From Echinometra lucunter (lineage: Eukaryota > Echinodermata > Echinoidea > Camarodonta > Echinometridae), in contig CM057159.1 in the NCBI GenBank assembly GCA_029962745.1, forward strand, positions 30,334,055-30,398,054: a stretch of DNA of 64,000 bases, in the 5' to 3' direction. Position numbers and translations under genes: made by a program. Shown in pieces: positions 12,614 to 25,533 of the stretch (its first letter is position 1; each line of letters starts with the position of its first letter). The notes beneath the pieces are model-generated. The model did no database searches, was not told the origin of the DNA, and saw only the letters and a program-made list of their open reading frames with translations.

Positions 12614-13966
12614 AACAGAAAAAGTGATTACAGGAGAAAAGTAATGATTGCTAGTAATGACAGCTAGCAAGAGGAATAATGAATTAGCCTGTAGATATAT
12701 GTATAGAGCAAAGTTATATGTTTTACAAAATAAGAATAACGTGGAAAAAAAAACAGACGTGTCGCCTGGTCCATTTTATTGACATAATGATGACTGCAGC
12801 GTTCCATCATAATTTCTCTTCATGTATGTTGGCATCGTTACGATGATGACAAAAAACAATCCTTTAGTGTTTTCTTGAATGAATTCACAGTTCAGTTCTG
12901 CTGGCACTGAGGAAGCTACAGACATTACATTCATACTCGGTAGCAAAGCATCTCTTATAGTGAGAACAACGATCCTCTAATTGCAAGCTCGACATGTAAA
13001 GATAAATTCTAACAAGATATTTTGTAATCAAGGTACCTATTGATTAGTGTCTTTGAAAATATATTTTTCTGATCGTTATTTCCTCCATGACAAAATAAAG
13101 CATATATTTTTTTAAATAAGTATATAGCGCAGATACTATACCAACACTATCTACTTCGCCATGTTCGCAGTGATGCAAAAAAGCTCCCAACAATGCTACT
13201 GCATAGACCCCCCCCCCCAAAAAAAAAAGCTTTTGTCAAAAAACAATGCCCAACAGTCAAATACAGTATCCCACATGTACACATTATTTTCAAACCTTTC
13301 CCTCTTCAATTATAAAATTTCAACGGTCTTTCACTTAGCATATACAATTCCCAGTCTTTCGACAAGGTACAAATTTTTCACCCTGCTGAAAGTAATATCT
13401 ATTGCAAATTTGATCGTTTACTTAATTTAAACTTAAGATGTCTGATGGTTTTAATCTTGGCAAACTTGCTTGTCAAACAAAACTGTTTGATGATGGAAAA
13501 TAATGTCACAAACTACTGGAGACACAATGTTGTGTGAGTAATGATCAACACTAGGAGCCGCCATGCATTAATTCTTTGCTATCATTTGCATGGACAGAAA
13601 GGGAGGAGATTATATGGAATGACTTTGTGGCTAAATATGGACCCAGTCTCGCTTATAAACTGCAAAAATGTGGACTGGTGATTAAAAGCACATCATGGAA
13701 GCTTAAATTTCATTTCGTGTGTGTGTGTGTGTGTGTGTGGGGGGGGGGTTATTTTGTTTGCTTTAATTTAACGTGATTACATTATAGGGCCTTCATGACT
13801 TCTGTGCGCAAAATCTTTGTGACATTACTCGTTTGATACCATATTCATTCATGAGTGTTAGTGATTATAGTAAACATTAAATTTTGATATTATATGAAAA
13901 ATGAAGAAATTATATTTTTTCATTAATGATTTCATCATGAAATAATCTTCTTTTTTGTGTGTGTTA
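12614..13966. other. Gene-free stretch
   Basis: AT-rich with a C10/A10 junction at about 13209-13228 and a (GT)n-(G)n tract at about 13719-13748. No gene or named element was recognised. Confidence 0.55.
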
Positions 13967-14527
13967 AAGCCCACCGCACATCTTACGATCCGACTGGTCT
14001 GCGACTGAGTTAGAGATGTGACGTCAGACCAGTCAGAGACAAATCACAATGGCAATCGTAAATATTTGACATGTCGAATCTCTACAACGGATTGCAGGCT
14101 CAATCCAACTTCCAGCCAATCAGATAACAGTACTGAATTGATGTCACACCTGCAAATATGGCTGGGAGTACGAGTGGGACACCGACATGGACTCCTCAAA
14201 TGAGGGAAAACAAGTGGAAATACATGTATTGGCAGAAAATTTGTGCCTCTATACCCTTTCTGATAGCTCTTTCAGTAGCCGAGACGCAGCAAGAGGTCAA
14301 ATAACGCAAGGAAATCAACTTTTGCCGCCATTTCTGTTGCTATGGCAAAAAGGCAAAGAGCACATGCGCAAGTCGCAGACAGAGTAGCCAGATCGCTATA
14401 GATGAGCCACTGCGTCGAGGCTTGTGACTGCCCTGTGATTTATCTCCTCTCGCTCAGTCGCAAACCGTCGCCGACCGGTCGCAGACCGGGTGCTGACCAG
14501 TCGCATCGTAAGGTGTGCGATGGGCTT
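13967..14527. mobile_element. MITE with ~40 bp terminal inverted repeats
   Basis: The left end begins AAGCCCACCGCACATCTTAC and continues GATCCGACTGGTCTGCGACT. The right end, reverse-complemented, begins AAGCCCATCGCACACCTTAC and continues GATGCGACTGGTCAGCACCC. TA lies immediately outside both ends, or TTA if one base is shared. That fits a TA target, as used by Tc1/mariner, or a TWA target, as used by PIF/Harbinger. The interior near the right end repeats short GACCGGTCGCAGACC-type modules. No transposase frame is present, so it is non-autonomous. It is GC-richer than its surroundings. Confidence 0.85.
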
Positions 14528-14591
14528 TAGTAATTGATAGGAAAAGTCAGGTTTCCTCTTCTTTATGAAACACATTGTTCAACACTTTTTC

Positions 14592-14822
14592 TTCCTAATT
14601 TTCCTCTCTAGCTCTCACTCTATCTGCCTTTCTTTGCCCCTCTCTATCTGCCTTCCTCTCTTTCCCTCCCCTCTCTCTTTTTCTTTTTTTCTCTTTCGCT
14701 AACTCTAACTGTCTCCTTTCTTTCTCCCTTCCCTCCCTCTCTCTCTCTCCCTCTTTTCTTCTTCTTCTCTCTCGAGTCTCCCTCTATCTCTCTTCTCTGT
14801 CTCTTTCTATTCCTTCCTATTC
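14592..14822. repeat. Pyrimidine-rich CT tract
   Basis: About 230 bp dominated by TCTC, CCCT and TTTC blocks on the plus strand. It is low-complexity sequence with no coding evidence. Confidence 0.85.
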
Positions 14823-15681
14823 AGCATTCCTCACCTCAAGAAGTCGCTCCAAATCTCAACTATCTTTGTCACTTCTTTTAAAGGTCATAATATATTATTA
14901 TATCACATCTGCTATTACCCTTGTGGTTTGTGATGCCAACGTAATATAATCCAGTCTCTTCTCCCCTGATGATTTTACTCTGAATCTAAAGTGTCAAATT
15001 TTAGCCATGTAACAGGTTTCATAGCGCCTGTTTACATCAGTGGTGAGGGTCTTACTTTTCTTTGTTATAGGACTAACTATAAAGAAAGGTTCAATGACTT
15101 TTATTTGGTACCGGTATCCTTTTTGTTAACATACACACACACACACAATAATAAACATGATAAAGGCGATTTATAATCTTCAGTCAGGAAACGATTGTGG
15201 CAAAGCTTTGTTAATGTGCCACATAAACATGATAAAGTTAGTTAACTAAAAACATCAAAATATCACTGACATTAGAAATCATGATAATAGACTCTTTTAT
15301 CTTGATTATTTTAATGTGAAATAGAATCTAGGCACGCGTTATAAAGCATGTACTGATGGATGTAGATTCAAAGCCAATAAAGAGAAATTCTAAATGACAA
15401 CCGTCTTATGAAAGTCGTATGTCTCGTTTCTAAAAGAAAAACAAATGTAAAACATTGAATAATGTCTTTTTGTTCAAATACAAGTACGTTAGATCATTAT
15501 GGACATCATGCTTTAAAAAATATTCTCCTGAAATGTGGTTTTTTTTTTTTCAAGCCAGAATATTGTACTGAAGTGAATATTTCTTTTCCTCGCTTAAAGT
15601 CACCTCTCTTATTTGTTTTTAGTGGTATGTTTATTCAAAATTTTGTCGCAGCCACAAGGCGGAATTTTTTTCTTAACTTTT

Positions 15682-15714
<33 letters not shown>

Positions 15715-17407
15715 TAACAGACATGCCAATAAGTCTGCCTCATTTTATTTGGATAGGCAGTTTGATCAAGGAATATGAGCAGTTCTGTTTGTATTAAAAG
15801 AGTATAAATATTATTAGAGTACAAGTATCACCATTAGGAAATATTGATTCATGTTACCATAATTAAAAGTTAACATGGTTAAAGTCTATCAATATGAAGT
15901 GATTATGTCAGTATTCAGTTTATTGATATAGAAATGCTTATATTCACTTGATTTTTATTATCAGTTTCTATCTCGTGTTCTGTTCGATGTAAAACACATT
16001 TAACCTGATGTACACCTGTAGAGATAGATCGTCTGACAATATTTTGATAAAATGCTCTAGGTGTTATATTATACACTACTTCCATGATGCGTCAGTCGAC
16101 CTGATTTTTTTTAAATCTATCCAGAAGAAGAGGAAATGAATACCCCTCCCTGTTTTATAGCTGCAAGATGAATTCCCTTTAGAATAAACGTGAGAAGGAT
16201 TGAAATGTCAAAATAAAGAGGGATATGTTGATTGAAGATTGCTCCTGCTTCTGACATGCATCCTTCGCACTACACTCATGCGTAACATCAATTAGTATAA
16301 TGTGGGAACATATTAAAAAGACAAATTGTTGACTGACACTAGCTACGTTTGCACAGGCCTTCAAACAACGACGAGGGCCCATATACGGAACCGAAACAAA
16401 GACAGCTCACAGTTTTGAAACTACAAGCCTACTAGTCTGCATCCGCATCGGAAAAGTTTGCAGGCTTAAATCCTCGTCAATCAGAAAGCATGGTATGTGT
16501 GAACTGTAAGACTACCATATTATCTGTGATGTGACTGCTAATGACACAGACACAGAATGGCTGAGTATTAGGCTCTACTCAAAGATTGTTTTACTTGGAA
16601 TCGTGCTTGAGTGTCAAAATAGAGTTTGTGTCTATATGGCTTCAACTAAGGACCACCCACTGCTTGTAGTTTGCGAATTAACCGTAAGCTCGCTTAAGGT
16701 TTTGAAACTTTGGCTTAACTTTAATTTTGTATATACGACCTGAAAGTATAAGATGACTTTAAGATTTCGAAAAAACGGTAAACTTTAAGAGACGGTCGTG
16801 AGAACGTAATCATAATAGCTCAAGGATACGTGTATGCGGAGGAGGGAGAGTGAAATCAAGTACGCTTTGATTACAAGGAAAAAGAGATGGGTAGGAGAGG
16901 GCAGGAGAGAAATAAAGAAGAGGATGCAAAAGGAAGAGAGAGAGAGAAGAACGAGAGGTAAAAATGAAAAAAAGAAAAAGAAAAAGCAGATTAATGGAAA
17001 AGGGAGAAGGAGGTGGAGAAAGAGAGAAGGGATATACGGAAAGTGTCTAGTAATAAGAAAGAAAAGGAGAAAGAGAAGGAATTAGGGTTGCATTTCTAGA
17101 TCGTTTATTTTTAAGCAAATTTAAATGTGATTACTTGTGCATTCTTTTATATAAACAAATTATGTATATGTATGTATGTATGAATGTTCCAGTCATTATG
17201 ACCACCCCCCCCCAAAAAAAAAAAACAAAAAAAAACAACGGTTTGTTCTTGGACGAACTGGACAATATCATGACCAAATTTTATATCCAGTTTAAGGTAT
17301 ACAAGCATACAATAATGTTTTCTACAGTGAACATTGAATACTTTGCACATTTGTCAATAATTATATCAAAGGAATTCATTTATGCCCTGTTCCATTCTTT
17401 AATACAT
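14823..17407. other. Gene-free stretch with simple repeats
   Basis: Holds a short CA run (15133-15147), a (CAT)n run (15684-15713) and a purine-rich tract at about 16830-17085, whose Arg/Lys/Glu-rich frame is a repeat artefact. A C9/A12 junction lies near 17208-17226. No gene was recognised. Confidence 0.55.
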
Positions 17408-17480
17408 TTTGTAATAATAATAAAAATAATGCTTACATTTATATAGCGCTTTACATGAAATATTTCATTGTGCTTCAAAT
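17408..17480. repeat. TATAGCGCTT-type retroposon tail
   Basis: An AATAATAATAAAAATAATGC run is followed by TTACATTTATATAGCGCTTT ACATG. The same kind of tail recurs at 31615-31680 (inverted), about 35440-35475 and 40066-40090. This suggests the 3' end of a dispersed SINE or LINE family. No body of the element could be recognised here. Confidence 0.5.
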
Positions 17481-19260
17481 ATTAAATTAATTAAGAAGTA
17501 CTTTAAATGTATAAATTACTTTACATTGCCATACGTTACATTACCTAAAAGTACCTGAACTAAAATTAATGTGGATAGAGGTTAGAATTTGATAAGTAAT
17601 GTTGGTTGTCCATAAACCCATAATATAGTACACTTCTGTCACTTTCAAACTATGGCTTGAAGATGGTAAGTTTTGATGTGACTTGATTAAGATCATGGTA
17701 GTTCAGTCTGCTTAAACTTTGGTGTCACTGAGTATTATGTAATACTGAATAATCACAGCAGTATGCATTAAGATTCTTACTTCGTATATTCGTCTGTAAT
17801 CATAATAACTAAACATTTACTTAATCCTGTAATAACATTTGTCAAGCATTATCATAATACATGTATGAAGTAGAACACTACAATGACATCGTCATATATC
17901 CCTCTACTGCTAATTTATGTATATTACATACACCAATAATGATTTGCTATGATTTCTCGCTAGTTAAAACACGGATTATTTAATGAACTCTTCTCGTTAA
18001 TGTTTTCAAATTATAAAGGACTGTATTTGAACTGTTATCATGGTTATCACGGAGAATTACCCCCAAAACAACAACAAACAAACAAACAATCAAATAAAAA
18101 ACAAAATCCTTATAAGGTCCCGATCAATCAAAGCTTAATCGAAAATGTTTCGAATTTTGTTTTGCTAGCTTAGCAGAGGTATATTCAAGCAAGTATCTAC
18201 AAAATTTAATTCCTTTTGATCATCATTTACATGTTTGATTTCACTGTCATTTAACCTGCATTATAATGGTATTTCATTTAATTATTGCGATACCCTATAC
18301 TTCCTTCCATTTTCGTGTAATATGGTTTTATCAAGATTAATTAGCCTCCAGAAAATAATGATGATTGTAGGGGAATATAAAGAGAAGTATAAGTATCATT
18401 TCAATATTTTTTCATCTTTTTTTTTCTCATTGAATTGATTGACCACTATCATTCTAATTTCTAAATGATAGCCTTGTGACTAAAAGTGTATTTATCACAT
18501 TGCCACAAACAAATTAAGTGATGATTTTATTGCTTGAAATTTCATTATTTGGAAGAAGAAAATGAAACCTGTAAGTTCACAATAGTAGATTTGTTTTGTT
18601 AAAGTAAGTAAGCGTGTGATATGATCATATTGTATGATGACGTTTAGCTATCTAGCGCCATCCCATCACCTTGTTAGGACACGTTCATCAGAAACCGTCC
18701 TTACTGTAATCACGTAGCAAAATCATATCGTCTACACTAAGTCAAAGAACATTCCTTTTTAAAAATCGATTTCCCTTCATTACACAAGGTGATCTATGCT
18801 ACAACTAAACCTTATCAATCTATTCAGTTCTTTTCATAGAGATGAATTGAAAGTTTACATTTGAAATCAGTTTAATAAATGTTAATTTCAGGTTCTATTA
18901 TAAAACCTAATCATTGCCATAGGCTATACATCTTTCAGGAAAAAAAAAAAAACATTGTGTGAACAAACAAACGATAATACAATACTTCAGTCACTTGTTG
19001 TTTCACACCATGACAACATAGAAAGATATCATCGATCCTACCTATCTATACTATACTAATTCAATTCTGATAAATAGAAATTTTTTTTTCTTCGTTTATA
19101 TACCCTATTTTTCTACTATTTGGAGTTACTTTGATTACTATTCATTGATCTTAGAAATCAGTTATATTTACTAGAATATAATTATCTTGCATTATTACAT
19201 TATGAACGAAAACGGTTTAAGGAGGAACTATTATACAGAATGACATATACAGAAATATTT
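17481..19260. other. Gene-free AT-rich stretch
   Basis: No coding sequence, inverted repeat or simple repeat of note. Only short A and T homopolymers are present. Confidence 0.55.
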
Positions 19261-19487
19261 GAGAGAGGGAGTGAGAAAGAAGAGAGAGAGAGAGAGAGCG
19301 TGAGGGGGATAGAGAGATGGGAGAGAGGGAGAGGGAAAGGGAAGATAAGAGGGAGAGAAAGAGATGGGAGAAGAGATAAAGAGAGATAAGAGAGAGAGAG
19401 ATATAAGAAGAGAGAGAGAGAGGGAGAGAGATATAAGAAGAGAGAGAGAGAGAGAGAGACAGAGAGAGAGAGAGAGGGGGGGGGGGG
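19261..19487. repeat. (GA)n tract ending in poly-G
   Basis: Purine-rich GA blocks with an AGATATAAGA interruption repeated three times (about 19375-19445), ending in a G12 run at 19476-19487. Long Ser/Leu frames on the minus strand are artefacts. Confidence 0.93.
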
Positions 19488-20188
19488 TTAAGGGGATGGA
19501 TACAAAACGGAGAGAAGACATAGCGAACATTTTGAATTTGTGTGAGTATAATAGCACAAGCAGTGCATCTAAATGAAGTACAAAACAATCTGTTTGCCAG
19601 CCAAATCTCTCCATCCATCAATCTCAAGTGAGTTAAATTTCAGAAATCCTAGAACAAAATTGCATTTTTGTTTATTACTTGGTAAGATGAGGAAAAGAGT
19701 GATCTTGGAGACGGCTGAGCCTTTGTCATCCATCTTGCTTTATGTCATATGGTCATTTATTCAATAATGAGAAAAAAAAAAACACTTTTGAAAGAGAGGT
19801 TAATTCTTAAAATATGCCATCAACTTGAAATTTAGTAAGCAAAATAAAGGTATGAAAAAGAATTCTTCAATACATAGTTTGAGTTTTAATATTCAAAGTA
19901 TAAGTCTAGTTTGGAGAATATTAATGGAGATCTATTTGAAAAATAAGCCTAGATACGAGGAATGCATGTAAATCAAAGATGTATTTATATGACCAAGAAT
20001 GATGAATAGATACATATTTGTTGCCTGGTTAACAGTTGAATGTGGATGTATAATAACCTCCTACATCACTCATAATGCAATATGTATTCATAACATACGG
20101 CAGGTGTATTACTCTGTGGGTGTTGCATTCCAAGAAATGATGTGAGGCTAATAGACAAGAGACTGCGGTAAATTGATCGGCTTTGATG

Positions 20189-20367
20189 TTTAGCAGAGTC
20201 AAAAACCTTTCTAGCCAGTAACATGGTAGAAACGGAAAGGATGGGAGAGAGAGAGAGAGAGAGAGAAAAAAAAAAGAAAGAGAGAGAGAGAGAGGGGGGG
20301 GGGGGATCGGAGGGAGACATTTAGCAGAGTCAATAACCTTACGGAATAACGTGGTAGGAATGGAAAT
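20189..20367. repeat. Direct repeat pair around a (GA)n-(G)n microsatellite
   Basis: A ~50 bp segment at 20189-20238 (TTTAGCAGAGTCAAAAACCT...) recurs at 20320-20367 with several changes (TTTAGCAGAGTCAATAACCT...). Both copies continue into TAAC-TGGTAG and a GGAAA block. Between them lies GA repeat, A10, GA repeat and G12 (20244-20305). The period is about 131 bp. Confidence 0.75.
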
Positions 20368-21254
20368 GTTTAACCTGGAGATAGAAAGGGGCAGAGGGGG
20401 GCAAACAGGAAGTACACAACATGAGTTAATGAAATATTATTCACGAATAAGTCATGAACTAATGAATGTAATTATGAATGACAATTTTATAAAGTGAGTG
20501 TATGCAATATTTTATACGGCTACACACATTAGAATGTAAATGTTACTATGATAATATGTTTCTTAATCATAATGCTTCGGACATTAAATTTTGAACCTGT
20601 TGTATTAGGAAAGGAAGCATTTAGTGTTACATGATTATATTTCATTTTAAGTCTCTCGTATTAATCATCTTTAGCAATCGGAATAATTCTATACATTAGG
20701 AAAAGAAAGTAATCATACAATACATCTATACTTGACTGCTGAAAATCTCTCGATCTAAACCGTACTACTATGTCAACCCCTGAAGGCATGAAACTTCATT
20801 TGCGTTATTGTTGCTTATCTATCTAGCGCCCCTTGCGGCTAAATCACGAATCTTGTGACCCCTTGCAGCTAACATTTATATTAAGGATTTTTAAAATGAA
20901 TATTTTGAATTATAAATTAAATCGTAATGAGAAGTCGAGTAGATCTAACAAAGCATTTGTGTACATCTATGGAAATATTCCCTAATTTTCATATGTAATT
21001 TTTCATATGTAATTTGATGTCACTGGAATTCAATATAATGTTACAGATAAGTACACAATATACGTAAAGAATTTATCAAGGTATTAAGGTAGAATTGTTA
21101 TCATAAAGGGTCATTAGTATCAACACGATGGTAACTCTTACAAGAATGGGGTGAGGATTGAACCACCTATGCCTCTATTACCAACATATCCCATGCACGC
21201 ATCCTGAAACAGATACATGTACAAAAGAGTCCCAAGAGAACATACGTTATAGTC
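20368..21254. other. Gene-free stretch
   Basis: AT-rich with no recognisable coding sequence. CCCCTTGC(A/G)GCTAA occurs twice at about 20827 and 20860, a small local duplication. Confidence 0.5.
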
Positions 21255-22798
21255 TGGGAGCCTGTCCCGAAATAGTCACCCCATTTTACATATGAGATTT
21301 GACTGCTTAAAGTTACTATCAATCTCATTCACAAAATGCTTGTCAGCCTTAACGTAGCCGATGGGGGTAGCCCCCAGGGTCTCCCAAAAAGGCCCCAAAG
21401 TCGGGTTGATTTCACCCGGTCCAACATAATTATGCACAAAACTTTGTCAGGAGGAAGTTGTATGGCTATGCATTAATTACCAAAACACAAAAACTGACAA
21501 AATTTTCCGTCGAGATGGGTTGTCAGACGGACCCTTAAAAATGGGGGAAAATTTTTCCCATAAGGCCCGTGTACCAAATTTTGTCAAAAGGAAGAGGTGT
21601 GGCTGTGCATTCCAAAAATACAAAAACTGACAAATATCTCCTTCGGGAGAGGGTCTAACACTCCCCTGAAAAAACACTAAAGTGTCCTTCACAAATAAGC
21701 TTTGCTACCCCAATATGGTCTGGATCTGGAGAAAATCCATTTTCTTACTTTCCAACCTTCATGTCTCAAAGATGTCGTATTCATTTCACGTCACATTGAT
21801 TCAGAACAGTCTTGAGTATATTGTCATTTTCTTGGGGTACAATTTGGTGTTAATTGAAAGTTTCAGCATAAAGTTATTGAACTGTAAAAATTGTATTGCT
21901 TTGTAAAAAAAAACAGTATTATGTAATCACACCGATTGTCCATCTTCACCTGTTTGATAAGACAAAATAAGGTAGCTAGCCCAGTATATGAGATGTGTGG
22001 CTGCCGTGCTAAAATCTACCATTCATGGGTTAATTACCCAAATACCTTGCAAGCTGCTCTATTACCTCTTGTCAAAAGCTGAAGATGGGCAGTAGGTGTG
22101 TTTACATGACCCTGACAATATTACGGGTTTTTTTTTTTAGAAAGAAATACAATGTTCACAATTCAGTAACTATTATCAACTGACACCAAATTGCACCCCA
22201 AGAAAATGGCAATATACTCAAGATTGTTCTGAATCAATTTGACCTGAAATGAATACGATATCTGTGAGATATTAAGGTTGGAACGTAAGAAAATGCATTC
22301 TCCAGATGCAGAACATTTTGGGGTAGCAAAGCTTAGTTGAAGGGCACTTTGGTATTTTCTTCAGGGAGTGTTAGACCCCTTTCCGAAGGAAATATTTGTT
22401 AGTTTAAAAAAAAAATGGAATGCACAGCCACACCTCTTCCTTCTGGCAAAATTTGGTACACGGGCCTTGTGGGAAGTGATATTATCCTTTTTTTTTGGGG
22501 GGGGGGGCGTCTGACAACCCATCCCGACGGAAAGCTTGGTCAGTTTTTGTGTTTTGGTAATGTATAGTCATACCACTTCCTCCTGACAAAGTTTGGTGCA
22601 TATGTTAGATGGGGTAAAACACAACCCGACTTTGGGGCCTTTGGGGGAGACCCCGGGGGCTACCCCCAGCGGCTACGTTCAGTATGAAAAGCATTTTATG
22701 AATGAGATTGATAGGGTCTAAGTAACTTTAAGAAGTCAACTTTAAGAAGTCAAATCTCATATGTGAAATGGGGTGACTATTTCTAGATGAGCCTGGCC
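21255..22798. mobile_element. Large inverted-repeat (foldback-like) structure
   Basis: The left arm at about 21255-21905 and the right arm at about 22130-22798 are diverged inverted copies. Paired landmarks are AAATAGTCACCCCATTTTAC with GAAATGGGGTGACTATTTC, AACGTAGCCGATGGGGGTAG with CTACCCCCAGCGGCTACGTT, and ACAAAAACTGAC with GTCAGTTTTTGT. About 210-220 bp of unpaired centre separates the arms. Within each arm a ~137 bp module is repeated (TTGTCAGGAGGAAGTTGTAT at 21444 versus TTGTCAAAAGGAAGAGGTGT at 21581). No transposase frame is seen. It could be a foldback element or two head-to-head copies of one repeat. Confidence 0.85.
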
Positions 22799-22959
22799 TA
22801 TTATGTCTTCCATCTTGATTAAATTGATGTCTCACATGATTACACCTTGCGAAAGAGATTATTGGCGAGCTAAACTTGACAATAGAGGCATATTTACAGT
22901 TGGGAATCTTCCGCCTTTGACATGTATTAATGTTACTATTGTTTTAAATCTTTCTTGGG

Positions 22960-23150
22960 GAGGGGGGGGGGGGTAAGTGGGGTCGTAGCATCTTTTTTTC
23001 TATACCGCCACCACATTCACCCCTCTCTCTCCTACTCTCCCTCTCTCTGTCCCCCCCCCCCTCTTTCTCTCTCGCTTATGTCCTTTTGCCTTTTCTATGT
23101 CAATTTTCATCCCAGTGTGTTTGCCATCTTCCTCTCCCTCTCCTCCCCCT
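22960..23150. repeat. Poly-G run and CT-rich block
   Basis: A G-rich run at about 22960-22973 is followed by CT-rich sequence with a C10 run near 23051-23060. It is low-complexity sequence. Confidence 0.8.
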
Positions 23151-23231
23151 CCAATGATTTCCAAACGTCTACTTGACGTCATACCGTTTAGCTTGTCAAC
23201 TTGCCTTCGAAGAATAAAGGGAATTCTTTAC

Positions 23232-23720
23232 TAGAGTTCACTTCCTGCTGATATAACCGCAATTTCATTTTATAACAGCTTTAAACGCCACCTTAAGCAG
23301 TTTTTAATGACACGTAAATCATATCTATCAGTTTCTCCTTCTGTTTTTTTTTCTCTTCTATTATTTGTCCTCTTTTATGTTTTATCAAGTGTATTTGGGT
23401 TTTTTCTGCACAATTCACCGTTGTTATTTGATATTTTGTTCTCCGCCATCTATAATCTTATGTTATATTGGAAGCTGTCTCGACAAGACTTTTAATTTTG
23501 TATAGATATGTTCCTACTTTATTTAATTACTATTTCATATTTATGTGTATGTTATCTTAGATGTTTCATTACAGATCGCACATACGATCTTTAACACTGG
23601 GAGTAATGCCGAAAGTATACTATAAAGAATTGCGTGTCTCCATTCAATGTGCTGTAAAGACCGGTAAAATTTTTTTTTTTAAGATGGAACTGAAGTGAAT
23701 AAAGCGAACTGAAGTGAAAT
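23232..23720 (+). pseudogene. LINE C-terminal scrap and 3' UTR-like tail
   Basis: Starting after an in-frame stop, the frame at 23235-23330 reads SSLPADITAISFYNSF, then KRHLKQFLM. The pattern of LP, then SFYNSFKRHLKQFL, resembles the extreme C-terminus of reverse-transcriptase LINEs. The following frame to 23492 is hydrophobic and repeat-like. The segment then runs into CGAACTGAAGTGAAATAAC. Nothing upstream shows the rest of the protein, so this is a 5'-truncated relic. The call rests on a short motif only. Confidence 0.45.
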
Positions 23721-24248
23721 AACTTCTTTAAAAAGAATGATATCAATCAATTAGTCGGTATATTGTGAGCCTTCACTGAATTATGGTCTTACCGATATTG
23801 CGCTATAAAGACTCATTATAACACTATCGAAAAAAGTGTAGACTTGAATTATGGAAACCCAGTTGGAGTCAGTACTCTTAATGAAGCTACTGTAATAGTT
23901 ATTTGAAAATTTTAAATTCTGATTGATCATTTTCTTCAGCATGAAATCAATTTCATGAAGAGCGATAAAATTTTCGATCTAGGAATTTTTTTAGGGACTC
24001 GAAAATATAGAGAATACAGAACAGTTATTGATACAACATAAGAAACCATTATAAAATTGATCAAAAGACAATTTCTGAGGGAAAAAATTATCAGTTTTCT
24101 TTAAACTTTGTTACTACTCATAAAATTCAGCATTTCACTGCAAACATATGACAGTATTTTAAGACTTCTCATAAGAGTATATATCGCTACTTTTAGATAT
24201 TCTTTAAGAATTAATGATATAATAAGGCCTACATTGTATGTGTGTACA

Positions 24249-24740
24249 TGGCCGTACGCAGCGGGGGGGGGGGGGGGCAGGGGGGGCAGTTCCCCCCGAA
24301 ATTTTTAAAACTTACTTTTACTGAAAACACAAAATCCGCGAAAAGTGTGCACCAAATCCTTCCATTTCACTTTTAACCCTTTGCACGCGAAAGGTGCAAT
24401 TTTGCGCATTCGTACAATTAAATTCAACAATCGTAATAATTACTTTTCTCTTTACAGGACTAAGAAATGACTATAATGCTCAAGTAGCATCCATAGAATA
24501 GTTATCAGTATCATAGGTGCAATGAGGAAAGCCAGATTCATAGAAAATATCAAACAAACAATGGTCTTTATTATCCCCGCAGAATTAATTCAGCGTGCAT
24601 AGAGTTAATAATGCAAAAGCGCCCTCGTGACCAACTCGGTCGCTTCGCTCCCTCGCTTTTGAGCTTCTTCGAAAAGGTTTACGCGTCCTGCCCCCCCTCC
24701 CCTGTGTGTGGTTTGTATATATAAAAATTAATGCATGACG
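24249..24740. repeat. Possible degenerate MITE with G/C-rich ends
   Basis: The left end reads GGCCGTACGCAGCGGGGGG and runs into poly-G and CCCCCC. The right side has CGCGTCCTGCCCCCCCTCCC. The ends resemble G-rich non-autonomous elements such as the one at 46788. The inverted pairing is weak and no target duplication is evident. Confidence 0.3.
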
Positions 24741-25533
24741 GCAGCAGCGTTGCTCTATTTGGATCATGAGGTTGCATGTATAATCATTTTTAAATCAAAC
24801 ATATAAGCTCAATTCTACACTATAACAGAGTTGAAACCAAGCTTCCTTTAGCGAAAGACCTCATATCTCTTCTTTTTTTTTCTTGTCACAAAACAATGCA
24901 GGCCAAAGCGAAAATTAGTATGGCGTCCTAATGAACGTGAACTCGAAATAGAAGTGGCAAAACACGTTCCTACATGAACATTCTCAAGAAACATAAGATG
25001 AAATTTGACTGGAAGAATTCTGTCTAACATCGATTTTTTTTCGAGCCCGTAGGTTGGAGTCTAACATGGTTCGGACTAGAAGCCTAATTCCTTACTGATA
25101 TTAAGTCGTTGTTCGTCGGCAAGAGGGACAAGCAATTGACCTAGTTTGCCTGGTAATGGTAAGCAATTCATGCTTGGTAAGGAATCGGTAAGCCAGGCAC
25201 GAGGAGAGAGGGGACACGTGCAGGTATCTTAGATCAATCAAAGAGCAACAAACAGAAACTCAATGGATCCATCATGATCAAGAAAGACTGGGTTTTGAGA
25301 ATGGCTTGAAAATGGGTCTAGCTATCCTGAAATGCGACCATACAATGGCTCTGTTTAAAAGAGGAAAAAATCCCAAACTCAAGGGTATAAAATATGTTCC
25401 TCGGTTTCCACGATGAGATGTAAATAAGCAGATGTTTTATATCTCTATTGGCGAACATGCTGATGGTAATCATAACGACACATTATATTTATGGCAGTGA
25501 CAATTTTTTTTAAAAACACACATGAGGTGAGTT

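Noticed and set aside
11963..12670. Long open frames across the first N run
   Set aside because: Only open because undetermined bases contain no stops. The ends are GA repeat and unrelated sequence. The same applies to frames across 53524-54023.
19217..19627. Ser/Leu-rich 136-codon minus-strand frame resembling a membrane protein
   Set aside because: Low-complexity translation of a GA microsatellite. Similar frames appear at every GA tract in the window.
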